DNA from: Paraburkholderia antibiotica
Lineage (GTDB): Bacteria > Pseudomonadota > Gammaproteobacteria > Burkholderiales > Burkholderiaceae
Assembly (NCBI RefSeq): GCF_012927125.1
Contig: NZ_JABBFZ010000025.1
Coordinates: 26,011-90,010, forward strand
Direction: 5' to 3'
DNA length: 64,000 bases
The notes under the pieces were generated by a model. That model was not told where the DNA came from, ran no database searches, and saw only the letters and a list, made by a program, of their open reading frames with translations. The position numbers and the translations under genes were made by a program. Below are positions 18,487-27,236 of the stretch, piece after piece. Positions within the stretch are counted from its first letter, which is position 1, and each line of letters starts with the position of its first letter.

Positions 18487-18586
18487 ACCTCTAGCCAGCA
18501 AAGCGTTCAGTCAAGCTAGACGCATAGCGAGGCCCACCGAAGCAGCCTTCGCCTGACGGCACCACACCCAGCCGCACCATCCGTTG

Positions 18587-20170
18587 CTATAGCAACGATT
18601 CGATCGGCAGAATCGACAGCATCCACACACCGAGTCGCCCATACCACGTCGTATTGGGTTCGGTGTCGTGACGGATCTCGACGTCGCCATTACGCTCGAT
18701 CCAATACAGCTTGCCGTTTTCGTCGAGATGCACCGAGTACGCGACCTTGGGCAGTAGCGCGAGGAACTTGCGATCGACCTGGGTCGCGAGGTCGGGGCTG
18801 TCGATCACGAGGCCCAGCTCGGTATTCAGATGCTTGGAGCGCGGATCGAAATTGAACGAGCCGACGAACACCCGTTGCGAGTCGACGACGAACGTCTTCG
18901 CATGCAGACTCGAGCCCGAACTGCCGAACGGTCCCGGCGACTGCTCTTTCTTGTACGCGCTGCCCGGCACACGCCGCAATTCGTACAGATGCACGCCGTT
19001 TTGCAGCAGTTCGACGCGCCGCTTCATATAGCCCGAGTGCACGGCGACCACGTCGGTCGCTTCGAGCGCATTCGTCAGTACGCGCACGTCAACGCCCTTC
19101 GCCGCGAGATCGGTCAGATACTGCGTGCCGGCGCGCGCCGGCACGAAATACGGCGACACCAGATCGAGTTCCTTGCGCGGCTCACCGATCACCTCGCGCA
19201 TCTGATGAGGAATCAGCGCTTCGGGCGGCGCGTTGTTGAGGCCTTTCGCGGGGTCGTCGCTGACCATCTCCGTTTTGGCCCAGTCGAACGGTAACGTGTC
19301 GTCGAGCATTTTCTGCACAACGTGCGGTCCGCGCAGCGCCTCCCGATAGGCGGCCGCCGCCGGGTCCTGGCTGATTGCCCGCGCCCGGCGCTCGAGCGCA
19401 GCCAGATGGTCGACGCTTTCATGCGGGAGAATGCGCTCGATCGGATAGGCCGACGCGCTCGCCCAATAACGGTCGAAATCGCGCGAGACGTCGGCTGCGG
19501 CCGGTCCGACCGCGAGTACGTCGAGGTCCGCGAACACGACGCCGTCGGTGGCGTCGAAATACTCGTCGCCGATGTTGCGGCCGCCGAGAATCGTCGCGGT
19601 GCCGTCGGCGGTCAGCGATTTGTTGTGCATGCGCCGGTTGGCGCGCGGAAAGTCGGTCAGAAAGCCGAGCGCTTTCGGGCTGCGCACGACGAACGGATTG
19701 AACAGCCGTACTTCGATGTTCGGATGCGCGTCGAGCGCGGCAAGCGTCGGGTCGAGCGAAGACGGGATGCCGAGATCGTCGAGCAGCAGCCGCACGCGCA
19801 CGCCGCGATCGGCGGCTTCGTGAAGCTGTTCGAGCAGCAGCGTGCCGGTCAGATCGTTGCGCCAGATGTAGTACTGGATATCGATGGTGCGTTGAGCCGA
19901 GCGGATCAGGTCCATGCGCGCGGCGAACGCGACATGCGCATCCGATAGCGGATAGATGCCGGCGAGGCCCGCATGCGCGGCAAGCTCGGGGGCGACCGCG
20001 CGGCCGAGGTCGGTGGTGGCCGCCACCGCGGGCGTCAACGCGTGCGACTCGGGGCGATTCTCGAGCGACGGCAGCGCGCACCCGGCCAGCAGGCTCGCGC
20101 ACAGCAGCGCGGACAGCGTGCCGATCCGGCACCGCCGCGGGAAGGACAGGGAGTGTTTCTGCGCTTGCAT
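18587..20170 (-). CDS. Phospholipase D-family lipoprotein (cardiolipin synthase ClsC-like)
   Basis: 527 residues from ATG 20170; MQAQKHSLSFPRRCRIG leads into a hydrophobic stretch ending in the lipobox LAGC. Two HKD phosphodiesterase motifs are present: RMHNKSLTADGTATILGGRN (His near 181) and LHAKTFVVDSQRVFVGSFN (His near 422). The arrangement DIQYYIWRNDLTGTLLLEQL matches the YmdC/ClsC-type branch. These enzymes catalyse phosphatidyl transfer or phospholipid hydrolysis at the envelope. Here the protein is probably anchored as a periplasmic-side lipoprotein. Alternative: a secreted phospholipase D of unknown substrate. Stand-alone gene, convergent with the lipoprotein at 17.9 kb. Confidence 0.85.
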   Translation of the reverse strand: MQAQKHSLSFPRRCRIGTLSALLCASLLAGCALPSLENRPESHALTPAVAATTDLGRAVAPELAAHAGLAGIYPLSDAHVAFAARMDLIRSAQRTIDIQYYIWRNDLTGTLLLEQLHEAADRGVRVRLLLDDLGIPSSLDPTLAALDAHPNIEVRLFNPFVVRSPKALGFLTDFPRANRRMHNKSLTADGTATILGGRNIGDEYFDATDGVVFADLDVLAVGPAAADVSRDFDRYWASASAYPIERILPHESVDHLAALERRARAISQDPAAAAYREALRGPHVVQKMLDDTLPFDWAKTEMVSDDPAKGLNNAPPEALIPHQMREVIGEPRKELDLVSPYFVPARAGTQYLTDLAAKGVDVRVLTNALEATDVVAVHSGYMKRRVELLQNGVHLYELRRVPGSAYKKEQSPGPFGSSGSSLHAKTFVVDSQRVFVGSFNFDPRSKHLNTELGLVIDSPDLATQVDRKFLALLPKVAYSVHLDENGKLYWIERNGDVEIRHDTEPNTTWYGRLGVWMLSILPIESLL

Positions 20171-20493
20171 GGAGTGCAGGGGTTCCTTTGGGTCGTCGCG
20201 ACCCGGGCTGGTTCTACCATCGAAACGTCGCGCAAACATCGCATCGATACGGCTTGCTGAACCCTTGCATGCCGCCTTGCAAGGTGTAGGCAGAATACTA
20301 TGGCCGCCGGCCGACCGGTGCGTGCGGCTCTTGTTGCACACACCGCTTTGTCCGATGATACGGGCAGGCCGCGCGAATTCGAACGGGGACCAACCCGGGC
20401 TTTGGATTGATCCGATGTGACGAGTCGATCGGATTCGTGCCGGCGTCGATGGCGTCCATGATGAGCGTTTCTGTCCCTCCGGAGTCGAGCAAC

Positions 20494-21282
20494 GTGAAGA
20501 TTTCCCGCCTGCTGCTGGGTAGTGTGCTGCTGTTCGTGGTGGGCTCAGTGTTGCAGCTGATCCGGCCGCTGGCGCAAGCGGCTTCCTATCACCACTTCGC
20601 CGACGAACGCTCGCTCGGCTCGCTGCACAATGCGTCCGACGTGCTGTCGAACTTCGTGATTCTGATTGCGGGTCTGCTGGCGCTGGGCTGGGTGCGTCGG
20701 CATGCGTCGAATCAGCCGGCGCAATTTCCCGGCATGGTGGTCGCCGCGTTCGGGCTGGTGCTGACCGCGTTCGGCTCGGCGTATTACCACATGGCGCCGA
20801 CCGACGCGACGCTCGTCTGGGACCGCCTGCCGATGACGATCGTATTCGCCGGCATTCTCGCGATGCTGTGGACCTCGTGGACCGGCGAGCGCGTCGGCTG
20901 GCCGCAAATGCTGATACTCGCCGTCGTGTCGCCCGCGACGGTCGGCTACTGGCTCGTGTTCAACAGCCTGTGGCCGTACGCGATCCTGCAGTTCGGCGGC
21001 CTCGCGTTCATCATCGGCATGACGTTGACGCGCAAGGTGGACGGCGTGTTCGCGTGGACGCTCGTAATCGTCTTCTATGGCGTCGCGAAGATTTTCGAAA
21101 GCCTCGACTGGCAGATATGGGAGCTCACGCATCACGTGATCGCCGGTCATGCGCTCAAGCATGTGTCGAGCGGGCTCGCGGGTGCCTCGATGATCCTCGT
21201 CGCGAACGCAGCGCCGCGCGCGGCGACGGGCATCGCGCCGCGGCGGCCGGGCGGCATCGGTCATTCGGGCACGCCGCGCTAA
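20494..21282 (+). CDS. CREST-superfamily (alkaline ceramidase-like) membrane protein
   Basis: 262 residues from a GTG with GGAG nine bases upstream; ATGs at 20458/20461 are in frame but lack a Shine-Dalgarno. Seven or so spans are predicted. The CREST/ceramidase pattern is visible: FADERSLGSLHNASDVLSNF (Ser/Asn region), GSAYYHMAPTDATLVWDRLPM (His and Asp), and HVIAGHALKHVSSG (paired His) in the last spans. These residues form the zinc site of integral-membrane hydrolases. The bacterial substrate is not known; amide hydrolysis of a lipid is the family expectation. Confidence 0.75.
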   Translation: MKISRLLLGSVLLFVVGSVLQLIRPLAQAASYHHFADERSLGSLHNASDVLSNFVILIAGLLALGWVRRHASNQPAQFPGMVVAAFGLVLTAFGSAYYHMAPTDATLVWDRLPMTIVFAGILAMLWTSWTGERVGWPQMLILAVVSPATVGYWLVFNSLWPYAILQFGGLAFIIGMTLTRKVDGVFAWTLVIVFYGVAKIFESLDWQIWELTHHVIAGHALKHVSSGLAGASMILVANAAPRAATGIAPRRPGGIGHSGTPR

Positions 21283-21370
21283 GCGCCGCAAAGTTTTTGT
21301 AGGCGCGCGGCCGACGTGGTGCGGTGCGCTGTGCTGCGACGCGAGCGCGTTGCTGAAAGCGAAAGCGCCG

Positions 21371-22015
21371 CTATTGCACGGCGTCGCGCAGATCGCGGAT
21401 GTGCTGATAAACGGTTGCGCGTCCCATGCCGAGCACGTTCGCCACATAGTTCGCCGCGCTCTTGCCGTGAAACGCGCCTTCTTCCCATAGCGCGGCGACG
21501 ATCTCGCGGCGGTGATCGCGTGTCAGCGAGTTGAGCGCGAGTTGCCGCTCCTGCAGCCACGCGTGCAGGAACGTGTTGATGCGCTCCTGCCAGTCGTCCT
21601 TGAACAACGCCTCCGGCTGCTTGACGACGCCCACGCCGGAAATCACGCGGTCGATCACGTTCTTCACCTCGTCGAACACCGCGATGTTGTAGTTGATGCA
21701 CATCACGCCGACGGCCGCGCCTGCGTCGTCGAACAGCACGGTGCTCACGCAGCGCATGCGCCGGCCGTCCCAGTTGATCTTCTCGTACGGACCGATCGTG
21801 CCCGGTTCGGCCACATGATCGATCTCTTCGAGCGCCGATTCGTCGCCCAGCTCGCGTTTCGACAGATTGTTCGCGATGTACGCGACCGTCTGGCTCTGCA
21901 GATCGTGAATCACGACTTCGACGTACGGAAAAAACAGCAGCGCGATACCGTCGGCGACGCGGCCATAGCGGTCGAGCAGCAGCCGGCGCGCCGGCGAGGT
22001 TTTGGTCTTGCGCAT
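21371..22015 (-). CDS. YheO-type PAS / HTH_22 transcriptional regulator (DauR-like)
   Basis: 214 residues from ATG 22015 (MRKTKTSPARRLLLDRYGRV). The N-terminal PAS-like YheO domain (about 15-130, with VEVVIHDLQSQTVAYIANNLSKR) is followed by a C-terminal helix-turn-helix (KSAANYVANVLGMGRATVYQHIRDLR). P. aeruginosa DauR, repressor of the D-arginine dauBAR operon, has this architecture. It follows the cyclodeaminase-family gene by 71 bp on the same strand, probably as one operon. The long open frame continuing upstream to 23098 is antisense/out-of-frame to that gene and is not part of this protein. Confidence 0.85.
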   Translation of the reverse strand: MRKTKTSPARRLLLDRYGRVADGIALLFFPYVEVVIHDLQSQTVAYIANNLSKRELGDESALEEIDHVAEPGTIGPYEKINWDGRRMRCVSTVLFDDAGAAVGVMCINYNIAVFDEVKNVIDRVISGVGVVKQPEALFKDDWQERINTFLHAWLQERQLALNSLTRDHRREIVAALWEEGAFHGKSAANYVANVLGMGRATVYQHIRDLRDAVQ

Positions 22016-22086
22016 GAAGTGGGGTGCGGGTTCGTGGCCGGCGGCGAGCGGATTTTGCGGGCTGCACGGCCGGCCGGTGAGCGATG

Positions 22087-23070
22087 CTATTTTGCCATGC
22101 CGTTGCGGGCGCTCAGATGCCGGTACAGCTCGTAAGCGATCGCGATGTCTTCGAGGCCGAGGCCGATCGAGCGGAAGAACGCATGGCGTTCGTACGACGG
22201 CAGTTTCGCGGTGCCGCTCACGAGTTCGGCCAAATCGGCGACCACGTTTTGCGCGGACCAGCCGTGCGCCTCGGCGGCGAGCTTCATTTCGCCGGCGCTC
22301 GCGGGCGTGGTGCGGCGGTAGTCGCAATACACGTCCATCGCGGGCAGCCACGCAGGCGGCACTTCGTGTGCGTTCGCGACGTTGGTGCTGATCGACGTGA
22401 TCAGCGCGGGCTTCGTCAGCATGCCGTCGGCGAGCACCGGCTGACCCGACGACGTGCACAGCGCGATCACGTCGGCATCGCGCACGCAGTCTTCGAGCGT
22501 CGCGCTGATGGTGACGCGCGGGTCCAGTGCGGCGATGGCGGCGCGTTGCGCGGCGTTGTCGTCGCTGGCCACGGCGAGGCCCGGCGCGAACACCTGGATC
22601 GATTCCCATGCCCGCAACGGCGCGATCTGGCGCAGATGCGCCTGGCCGACCGCGCCCGCACCGACGATCGCCAGCCGGCGCGCGCCGGGCGCGGCCAGAT
22701 GCTCGACCGCGAGCGCGGTGGCGCCCGCCGTGCGCTCGACGGTCAACAGGCCCGCGTCGCACCACATCAACGGCTGGCCGGTTTCCATCGACATCAGCGC
22801 GGTCCACGCGGTGATGATCGGCTTCGCGCCGGTGACGATGTACGGCGACAGCTTCGCGCCGAACACCTTCGCATCGGCGCTCGCGCCGAGATAGGTGATG
22901 AAGTCGCCGGCGTCGGCGGGAAACAGCGTCAGGCTCTGCGGCGGTTGCACCGCCAGTTGCTCGTGCAGCGCGCGGAACATGGCGGACAGTGCGCGGCGCA
23001 CGTCGAGAGCCGGCAGCGCGTCGCGCACGGCGTCCTGCTGGACGATAAACGGGGTGGGGTGGGTGCTCAT
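22087..23070 (-). CDS. Ornithine cyclodeaminase/mu-crystallin family dehydrogenase (DauB-like)
   Basis: 327 residues from ATG 23070, GGAAAAGACCCT upstream. A Rossmann fold lies at about residues 125-150 (LAIVGAGAVGQAHLRQIAPLR). The family core includes KLSPYIVTGAKPIITAW and ALCTSSGQPVLADGML. In the D-arginine pathway, DauB uses NAD(P)H to convert the 2-keto acid made by DauA plus ammonia into L-arginine. The same catabolic-to-anabolic coupling is inferred because a D-amino-acid dehydrogenase and DauR-like regulator flank it. It could instead act on ornithine, proline-type imines or another amino acid. Confidence 0.8.
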   Translation of the reverse strand: MSTHPTPFIVQQDAVRDALPALDVRRALSAMFRALHEQLAVQPPQSLTLFPADAGDFITYLGASADAKVFGAKLSPYIVTGAKPIITAWTALMSMETGQPLMWCDAGLLTVERTAGATALAVEHLAAPGARRLAIVGAGAVGQAHLRQIAPLRAWESIQVFAPGLAVASDDNAAQRAAIAALDPRVTISATLEDCVRDADVIALCTSSGQPVLADGMLTKPALITSISTNVANAHEVPPAWLPAMDVYCDYRRTTPASAGEMKLAAEAHGWSAQNVVADLAELVSGTAKLPSYERHAFFRSIGLGLEDIAIAYELYRHLSARNGMAK

Positions 23071-23137
23071 AGGGTCTTTTCCAGGTCGAGGCCGGCACGC
23101 CGGCAAGAGTTCAGCATGACTGTAATTCTAAAATTAA

Positions 23138-23196
23138 AGTCTAGTCTGGATAATTTTTTTGAAAAGTCTTGCAATTCTTCAGGTCCAGAATAGACT
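23138..23196. promoter_or_regulatory. Divergent dauB-like/binding-protein promoter region with 13-bp inverted repeat
   Basis: AGTCTAGTCTGGA at 23138-23150 and TCCAGAATAGACT at 23184-23196 are inverted copies with one mismatch, centred in the divergent intergenic region. The right arm covers a plausible -10 (TAGACT, 23191-23196) with -35 TTGCAA at 23169-23174, 16-bp spacer, reading toward the binding-protein gene. The left arm falls inside a possible minus-strand promoter (TTATCC, 17 bp, TAGAAT). A third TCCAGAA follows at 23202. This is the layout of a repressor site shared by both transcripts, plausibly for the DauR-like protein. Confidence 0.6.
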
Positions 23197-23364
23197 TCTC
23201 ATCCAGAACAGCGGCAGTGCGACGTCCGATACGATCGACGCCGCGCCCGCCTCGCGCTGTTTCAACCGGCCCCTTTTTTCGCGACCTTGCCGACCGCTTA
23301 CATCGACGCCGCTACCGACGTTTCGCCCACGTCCTCAACGTTCTCTCTCACGCCCGGACTCATC

Positions 23365-24150
23365 ATGACCTTCAAGCACACGCTCTCCGTTTGCCTCGCC
23401 GCCGCCGTCGTCAGCCTGAGCGGCGCGGCCCATGCCGATACCGGCACCCTGCGCTTCGGCATCGAGGCGTCGTATCCTCCGTTCGAGAGCAAGTCGGCGA
23501 GCGGTCAGTTGGTGGGCTTCGACGTCGACGTCGGCAATGCGGTCTGCGCGAAGCTGGGCGTGAAGTGCGTGTGGGTCGAGAATTCGTTCGACGGGCTGAT
23601 TCCGGCGCTCGAGGCGCGCAAGTTCGACGTGATCAACTCGGCGATGAACATCACCGCGAAGCGCAAGCAGAGCATCGAATTCACGCCGGCGATCTACGTG
23701 GTGCCGATCGTGATGGTGGTCAAGCGTGGCTCGCCGCTGCTGCCCGACGTGAAGAGCCTGCAGGGCAAGCGCGTCGGCGTGCTGCAGGGTTCGTCGCAGG
23801 AAGACTTCCTGAAGGCGCACTGGGCGAATGCGGGCGTGACGGTGGTGTCGTATCAGGACCAGGATCAGGTCTACGCGGACCTGACTGCGGGCCGTCTCGA
23901 CGCGGCGGTGCAGGAAGCGCAGACCGCGCAGGAAGGCTTCCTCGACAAGCCGGCCGGGCGCGACTACGTGATCGCCGGCGAGCCGCTGAAAGATCCGGCC
24001 ACGCTTGGCGAGGGCACCGGCTTCGGTCTGCGCAAGGGTGACAAGGAACTCGCGAAGAAGATCGACACCGCGCTCGACGCGCTGAAGAAGGACGGCACGC
24101 TGAGCAATCTGTCGATCAAGTATTTCAAGCGCGACATCATCGCGAAGTAA
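23365..24150 (+). CDS. Periplasmic amino-acid ABC-transporter binding protein (basic amino acid type)
   Basis: 261 residues. A signal peptide (MTFKHTLSVCLAAAVVSLSG..AHA) is followed by the SBP_bac_3 pattern: LRFGIEASYPPFESKSASGQLVGFDVDV, then FDGLIPALEARKFDVINSAMNITAKRKQSIEF. This is the HisJ/ArgT/LAO group that binds lysine, arginine, ornithine or histidine. No permease or ATPase is adjacent, so it must borrow a membrane complex. Position between the D-amino-acid enzymes suggests it captures their substrate. Confidence 0.88.
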   Translation: MTFKHTLSVCLAAAVVSLSGAAHADTGTLRFGIEASYPPFESKSASGQLVGFDVDVGNAVCAKLGVKCVWVENSFDGLIPALEARKFDVINSAMNITAKRKQSIEFTPAIYVVPIVMVVKRGSPLLPDVKSLQGKRVGVLQGSSQEDFLKAHWANAGVTVVSYQDQDQVYADLTAGRLDAAVQEAQTAQEGFLDKPAGRDYVIAGEPLKDPATLGEGTGFGLRKGDKELAKKIDTALDALKKDGTLSNLSIKYFKRDIIAK

Positions 24151-24175
24151 GCGGTATCAGCCGGGCAGCCAGTCT

Positions 24176-25417
24176 ATGGATTTCGACGTCATCGTAGTGG
24201 GAGCCGGGATCGTCGGCGTATCGGCCGCGCTGCATCTGCAGGAGCGCGGCCGTCGCGTCGCGCTCGTCGACCGGCGCGGGCCGGGCGAGGAAACCAGTTT
24301 CGGCAACGCGGGGTTGATCGAAAGTTCGTCGATCGTGCCGTACGGTTTTCCGCGCCGACTTGGCACGCTGCTGCGCTACGCGCGCAACCAGTCGACCGAT
24401 CTCTACTGGGACTACAAGGCGCTGCCCGCGTTTGCCGGCTGGCTCGGCCGCTTCTGGTGGGAGTCGTCGCCCGAGCGGCTGGCCGCGGCGGCGCGCGACA
24501 TGCTGCCGTTGATTCGCGGCAGTGTCGCCGAACACGATGTGCTGATCGCGCGCGCGGGTCTGCAGGACCTCGCGCACGATGGCGGCTGGATCGAGGCGTT
24601 TCGCACCCAAAGCGAGCTCGATCATCAGATCCGCAGCGCCGAAGCGGCCGTGCGCGAACACGGCCTGCGTGTGACGCCGCTCGACGCGGCCGCGCTGCGC
24701 GCGCGCGAACCCGCGCTCGGCGCCGGTTTCTGCGGCGCGCTGCATTGGCAGGACCCGAAGAGCATCGCCGATCCCGGCGCGCTGACGAAGGGCTACGCGC
24801 GTCTGTTCGAACAGGGCGGCGGCACCCTGCTGACCGGCGACGCCGCGACACTGCGCGCGCACGGCGACGCATGGACCGTGCGGACCAGCGCGGGCGAGAT
24901 CAGCGCGAAGGAAGCGGTGGTGGCGCTCGGGCCGTGGTCCGACACGGTGTTCGCGCCGCTCGGCTATCGCATTCCGTTGCGCGCGAAGCGCGGCTACCAC
25001 ATGCACTATCGGGCCGCGCGCACGCCGCTGAGCGTGCCGGTCGTCGATACCGAGGAAGGCTATGTGATCGCGCCGATGCGGGCGGGTTTGCGGTTGACCA
25101 CCGGCGTCGAGATCGCGCGCCGCGAGGCCGCGCCGACCGGTATCCAGCTTCAACGCGCCGAACGGATCGCTGCTCCGCTGTTCGGGCTCGGCGAACGGCT
25201 GGACGACGCACCATGGCTCGGACTGCGGCCGTGTACGCCGGACATGCGGCCGGTGATCGGGCGGGCGCCGCGGCATCGCGGGCTATGGTTCTCGTTTGGC
25301 CACAACCATCACGGGCTCACGCTCGGGCCCGTGAGCGGCCGCCTGCTCGCGGACATGATGACGGGCGCAACGCCGTTCATCGATCCGCATCCGTTCCGGC
25401 CGGAGCGGTTCGGCTAG
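24176..25417 (+). CDS. FAD-dependent D-amino-acid dehydrogenase (DadA/DauA-like)
   Basis: 413 residues. An FAD Rossmann motif lies at residues 5-14 (VIVVGAGIVG) and the DAO signature ETSFGNAGLIE near residue 42. A C-terminal LGLRPCTPDMRPVIGRAPRHRGLWFSFGHNHHGLTLGP closes the FAD fold. These enzymes oxidise D-amino acids to keto acids, passing electrons to the respiratory chain. The gene starts 25 bp after the binding-protein gene, likely co-transcribed. With the DauB- and DauR-like genes divergent, the set parallels dauBAR for D-arginine. Substrate preference is inferred from context only. Confidence 0.87.
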   Translation: MDFDVIVVGAGIVGVSAALHLQERGRRVALVDRRGPGEETSFGNAGLIESSSIVPYGFPRRLGTLLRYARNQSTDLYWDYKALPAFAGWLGRFWWESSPERLAAAARDMLPLIRGSVAEHDVLIARAGLQDLAHDGGWIEAFRTQSELDHQIRSAEAAVREHGLRVTPLDAAALRAREPALGAGFCGALHWQDPKSIADPGALTKGYARLFEQGGGTLLTGDAATLRAHGDAWTVRTSAGEISAKEAVVALGPWSDTVFAPLGYRIPLRAKRGYHMHYRAARTPLSVPVVDTEEGYVIAPMRAGLRLTTGVEIARREAAPTGIQLQRAERIAAPLFGLGERLDDAPWLGLRPCTPDMRPVIGRAPRHRGLWFSFGHNHHGLTLGPVSGRLLADMMTGATPFIDPHPFRPERFG

Positions 25418-25431
25418 ACGGCGGGGGCGTC

Positions 25432-25458
25432 AGCCGCATGAGCCGCATGAGCCGCATT
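25432..25458 (+). repeat. 9-bp tandem repeat (AGCCGCATG)x3
   Basis: AGCCGCATG at 25432-25440 and 25441-25449, and AGCCGCATT at 25450-25458, lie 14 bp after the D-amino-acid dehydrogenase stop. A degenerate fourth unit follows. A short slippage-type repeat in the 3' untranslated region. Confidence 0.6.
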
Positions 25459-25537
25459 AGCTGCGTCGCGGCATGGTTCAAGCGGCGGCGCAACTTGCTA
25501 TCTACCTTCGACACTCCTCGTTCCACATCCACCGCGC

Positions 25538-26776
25538 TCACTGCGGTTCGTACCACGAGTACGTCGCCAGCGTGCTGACCGGCGGCGTGCCAATCTGCAG
25601 CGTGATGTCGCGTAACGACGTCAGCTCGATGTTGCGGATGTCGCCCATGTAGCGGCGCGAGTCGCCGTTGTCGTTGATATAGGCGACCACGTTCCCCGTA
25701 ATGCCGGCGACGTTCGTGTTCGTCAGCGGCTCGCCCCAGATATCGAAGAAATCGCCGAGCGTGTAGGTCTTTTCGCTCGGCGCTTCGATATGAATGATGC
25801 CGGTGTGATCGTGAGTGTGCATTTCATACGTGCATTGCGACAGGATGCCGACCTGCTGCGGCAGCGCGAGCCACTGGCCATTGTTGATGATCGCGAGGTG
25901 CGCATGCACGTGATACAGCACGGTCATGTTCGGCGCGCAGGTCAGGCCGTCGACCGGCGAGCCGGTGCCGCCCGTCGACGTGCTGCCGTCGGGCCAGAAC
26001 CCGGTCGTGCCCACGACGCCGCCGTAGACCAGCGTGATCGGGGTCGGGTTGAACGGCGGCGGATCGGTCCACGTATAGGTCGGCACCTGAGTGAGCGGCG
26101 TGCCGATCATGATCGTGATTTCGGAATGCGGCGTCAGCACGAGGCTGGCGGGGTCGCCCGTGTATTGCGTGAGCGCGCCGCCGTCGTTCACGTAGATCGC
26201 GATCGGCGAGCCGGTCAGTCCCGCCACGTTCGACGCGTTCAGCGTCTCGCCCCAGATCGCGAAGAACTCGCCGAGCGTGTACGACGCGCCGGTTGTCGAG
26301 TCCATGTGGATCTTGCCGCTCGCATCGACCGTATGGATCGGATAGGCGCAGCCGGTCGGCGCGGCCATGGTCGGCTCGACCATGCCGATGTTGTTCGGCA
26401 GCGAGAGCAGTTTGCCGTTCTGATAGATCGACAGATGCGCGTAGGTGTAGGCGGTGCTGCGCAACCCGCAGTTCAGACCGCTGACCGGTGAGCCGGTGCC
26501 GCCCGTCGCGGTGACGCCGTCGGGCCAGTTGCTGTCGCCGAGCGTGGTGCCGTCGATGATCGGCGTCGCGGCCGCGAGCGTCGGCGTCGTCGCGGTCGGG
26601 CTTGAGGCTGGCGTGGGACTCGACGCGCCGCTGGGACTGGAGGCCGGCGTCGTCGCACCGGCCGCGCTGTTCGAGCCGGTGCCCGAGGTCGAGCCGCCGC
26701 CACCACCGCCACCGCAAGCGGCGAGCATCAAGACCAGACCCACTACGACGATTCGCGACTCCAGCCGTGCCAGCAT
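25538..26776 (-). CDS. Lipoprotein with two tandem His-rich domains
   Basis: 412 residues from the ATG with GGAGTACGAG upstream. Signal peptide with lipobox LAAC followed by a Gly run and a Ser/Thr/Pro linker (to about 75). Then come two copies of one ~165-residue domain, each starting with a WPDG..TGGTGSPV..GL-C block and containing TLGxFFxIWGE. Copy two keeps a putative metal-binding set (HVHAHLAIINNGQWLALP, MHTHDHTGIIHIEAP). Copy one has only AHLSIYQNG and IHTVDASGKIHMD, so it has lost most His. Such His domains occur in secreted proteins of actinobacteria and proteobacteria; function unknown. Metal binding is inferred. Confidence 0.7.
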   Translation of the reverse strand: MLARLESRIVVVGLVLMLAACGGGGGGGSTSGTGSNSAAGATTPASSPSGASSPTPASSPTATTPTLAAATPIIDGTTLGDSNWPDGVTATGGTGSPVSGLNCGLRSTAYTYAHLSIYQNGKLLSLPNNIGMVEPTMAAPTGCAYPIHTVDASGKIHMDSTTGASYTLGEFFAIWGETLNASNVAGLTGSPIAIYVNDGGALTQYTGDPASLVLTPHSEITIMIGTPLTQVPTYTWTDPPPFNPTPITLVYGGVVGTTGFWPDGSTSTGGTGSPVDGLTCAPNMTVLYHVHAHLAIINNGQWLALPQQVGILSQCTYEMHTHDHTGIIHIEAPSEKTYTLGDFFDIWGEPLTNTNVAGITGNVVAYINDNGDSRRYMGDIRNIELTSLRDITLQIGTPPVSTLATYSWYEPQ

Positions 26777-27236
26777 CTCGTACTCCGTGCGGTGATTAAG
26801 AGGGATACGTGCAGGTGGTATCGGGCGCAAGTCCCGCGCAGATCCCGCGCGGATACGTCCAGCAGCTGGCTGCGCCGCGTGAGCGCGGGCAATACTTCAC
26901 CCACGCGCGGCGTTGGCGGGCGCGAAGCATTCACGTCAGACCAGATGAAACCTTTCAATTCAGCGTAGCAGATGCATGTCGCGAACGGACCCGATGAATC
27001 ACTGCGTTTTGCGACTTTCTGATGGCGCATTTCGGGGAACGACGTGGGCGTCCGCGCGGCTCGATCTGTCGCGTATTTGTGGGGCAGCGCATCGTTATGT
27101 GCGAAGATCGATGCTGCCCGCCCGGCCGCGTTTGGGTGAGCGGATCGTACGGCGGGCGCCGGCCGCGCCGACGTCGTGTCGTCAGGCGGCGCGGCCCGGA
27201 GGCGAACTTGTTTGTGGATCAATGGAGCACTGACCG
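26777..27236. other. Intergenic region, no supported gene
   Basis: About 460 bp between divergent genes. ORFs on both strands are short, lack family-like sequence and have no good ribosome binding sites. The divergent promoters of the His-rich lipoprotein and the AI-2E family transporter should lie here, but I cannot assign boxes confidently. Confidence 0.4.

Noticed and set aside
22016..23098. Long minus-strand open frame joining the DauR-like protein upstream through the cyclodeaminase gene
   Set aside because: The extension is Arg/Ala-rich shadow sequence in another frame of a well-conserved enzyme; the regulator's own ATG at 22015 fits the family.
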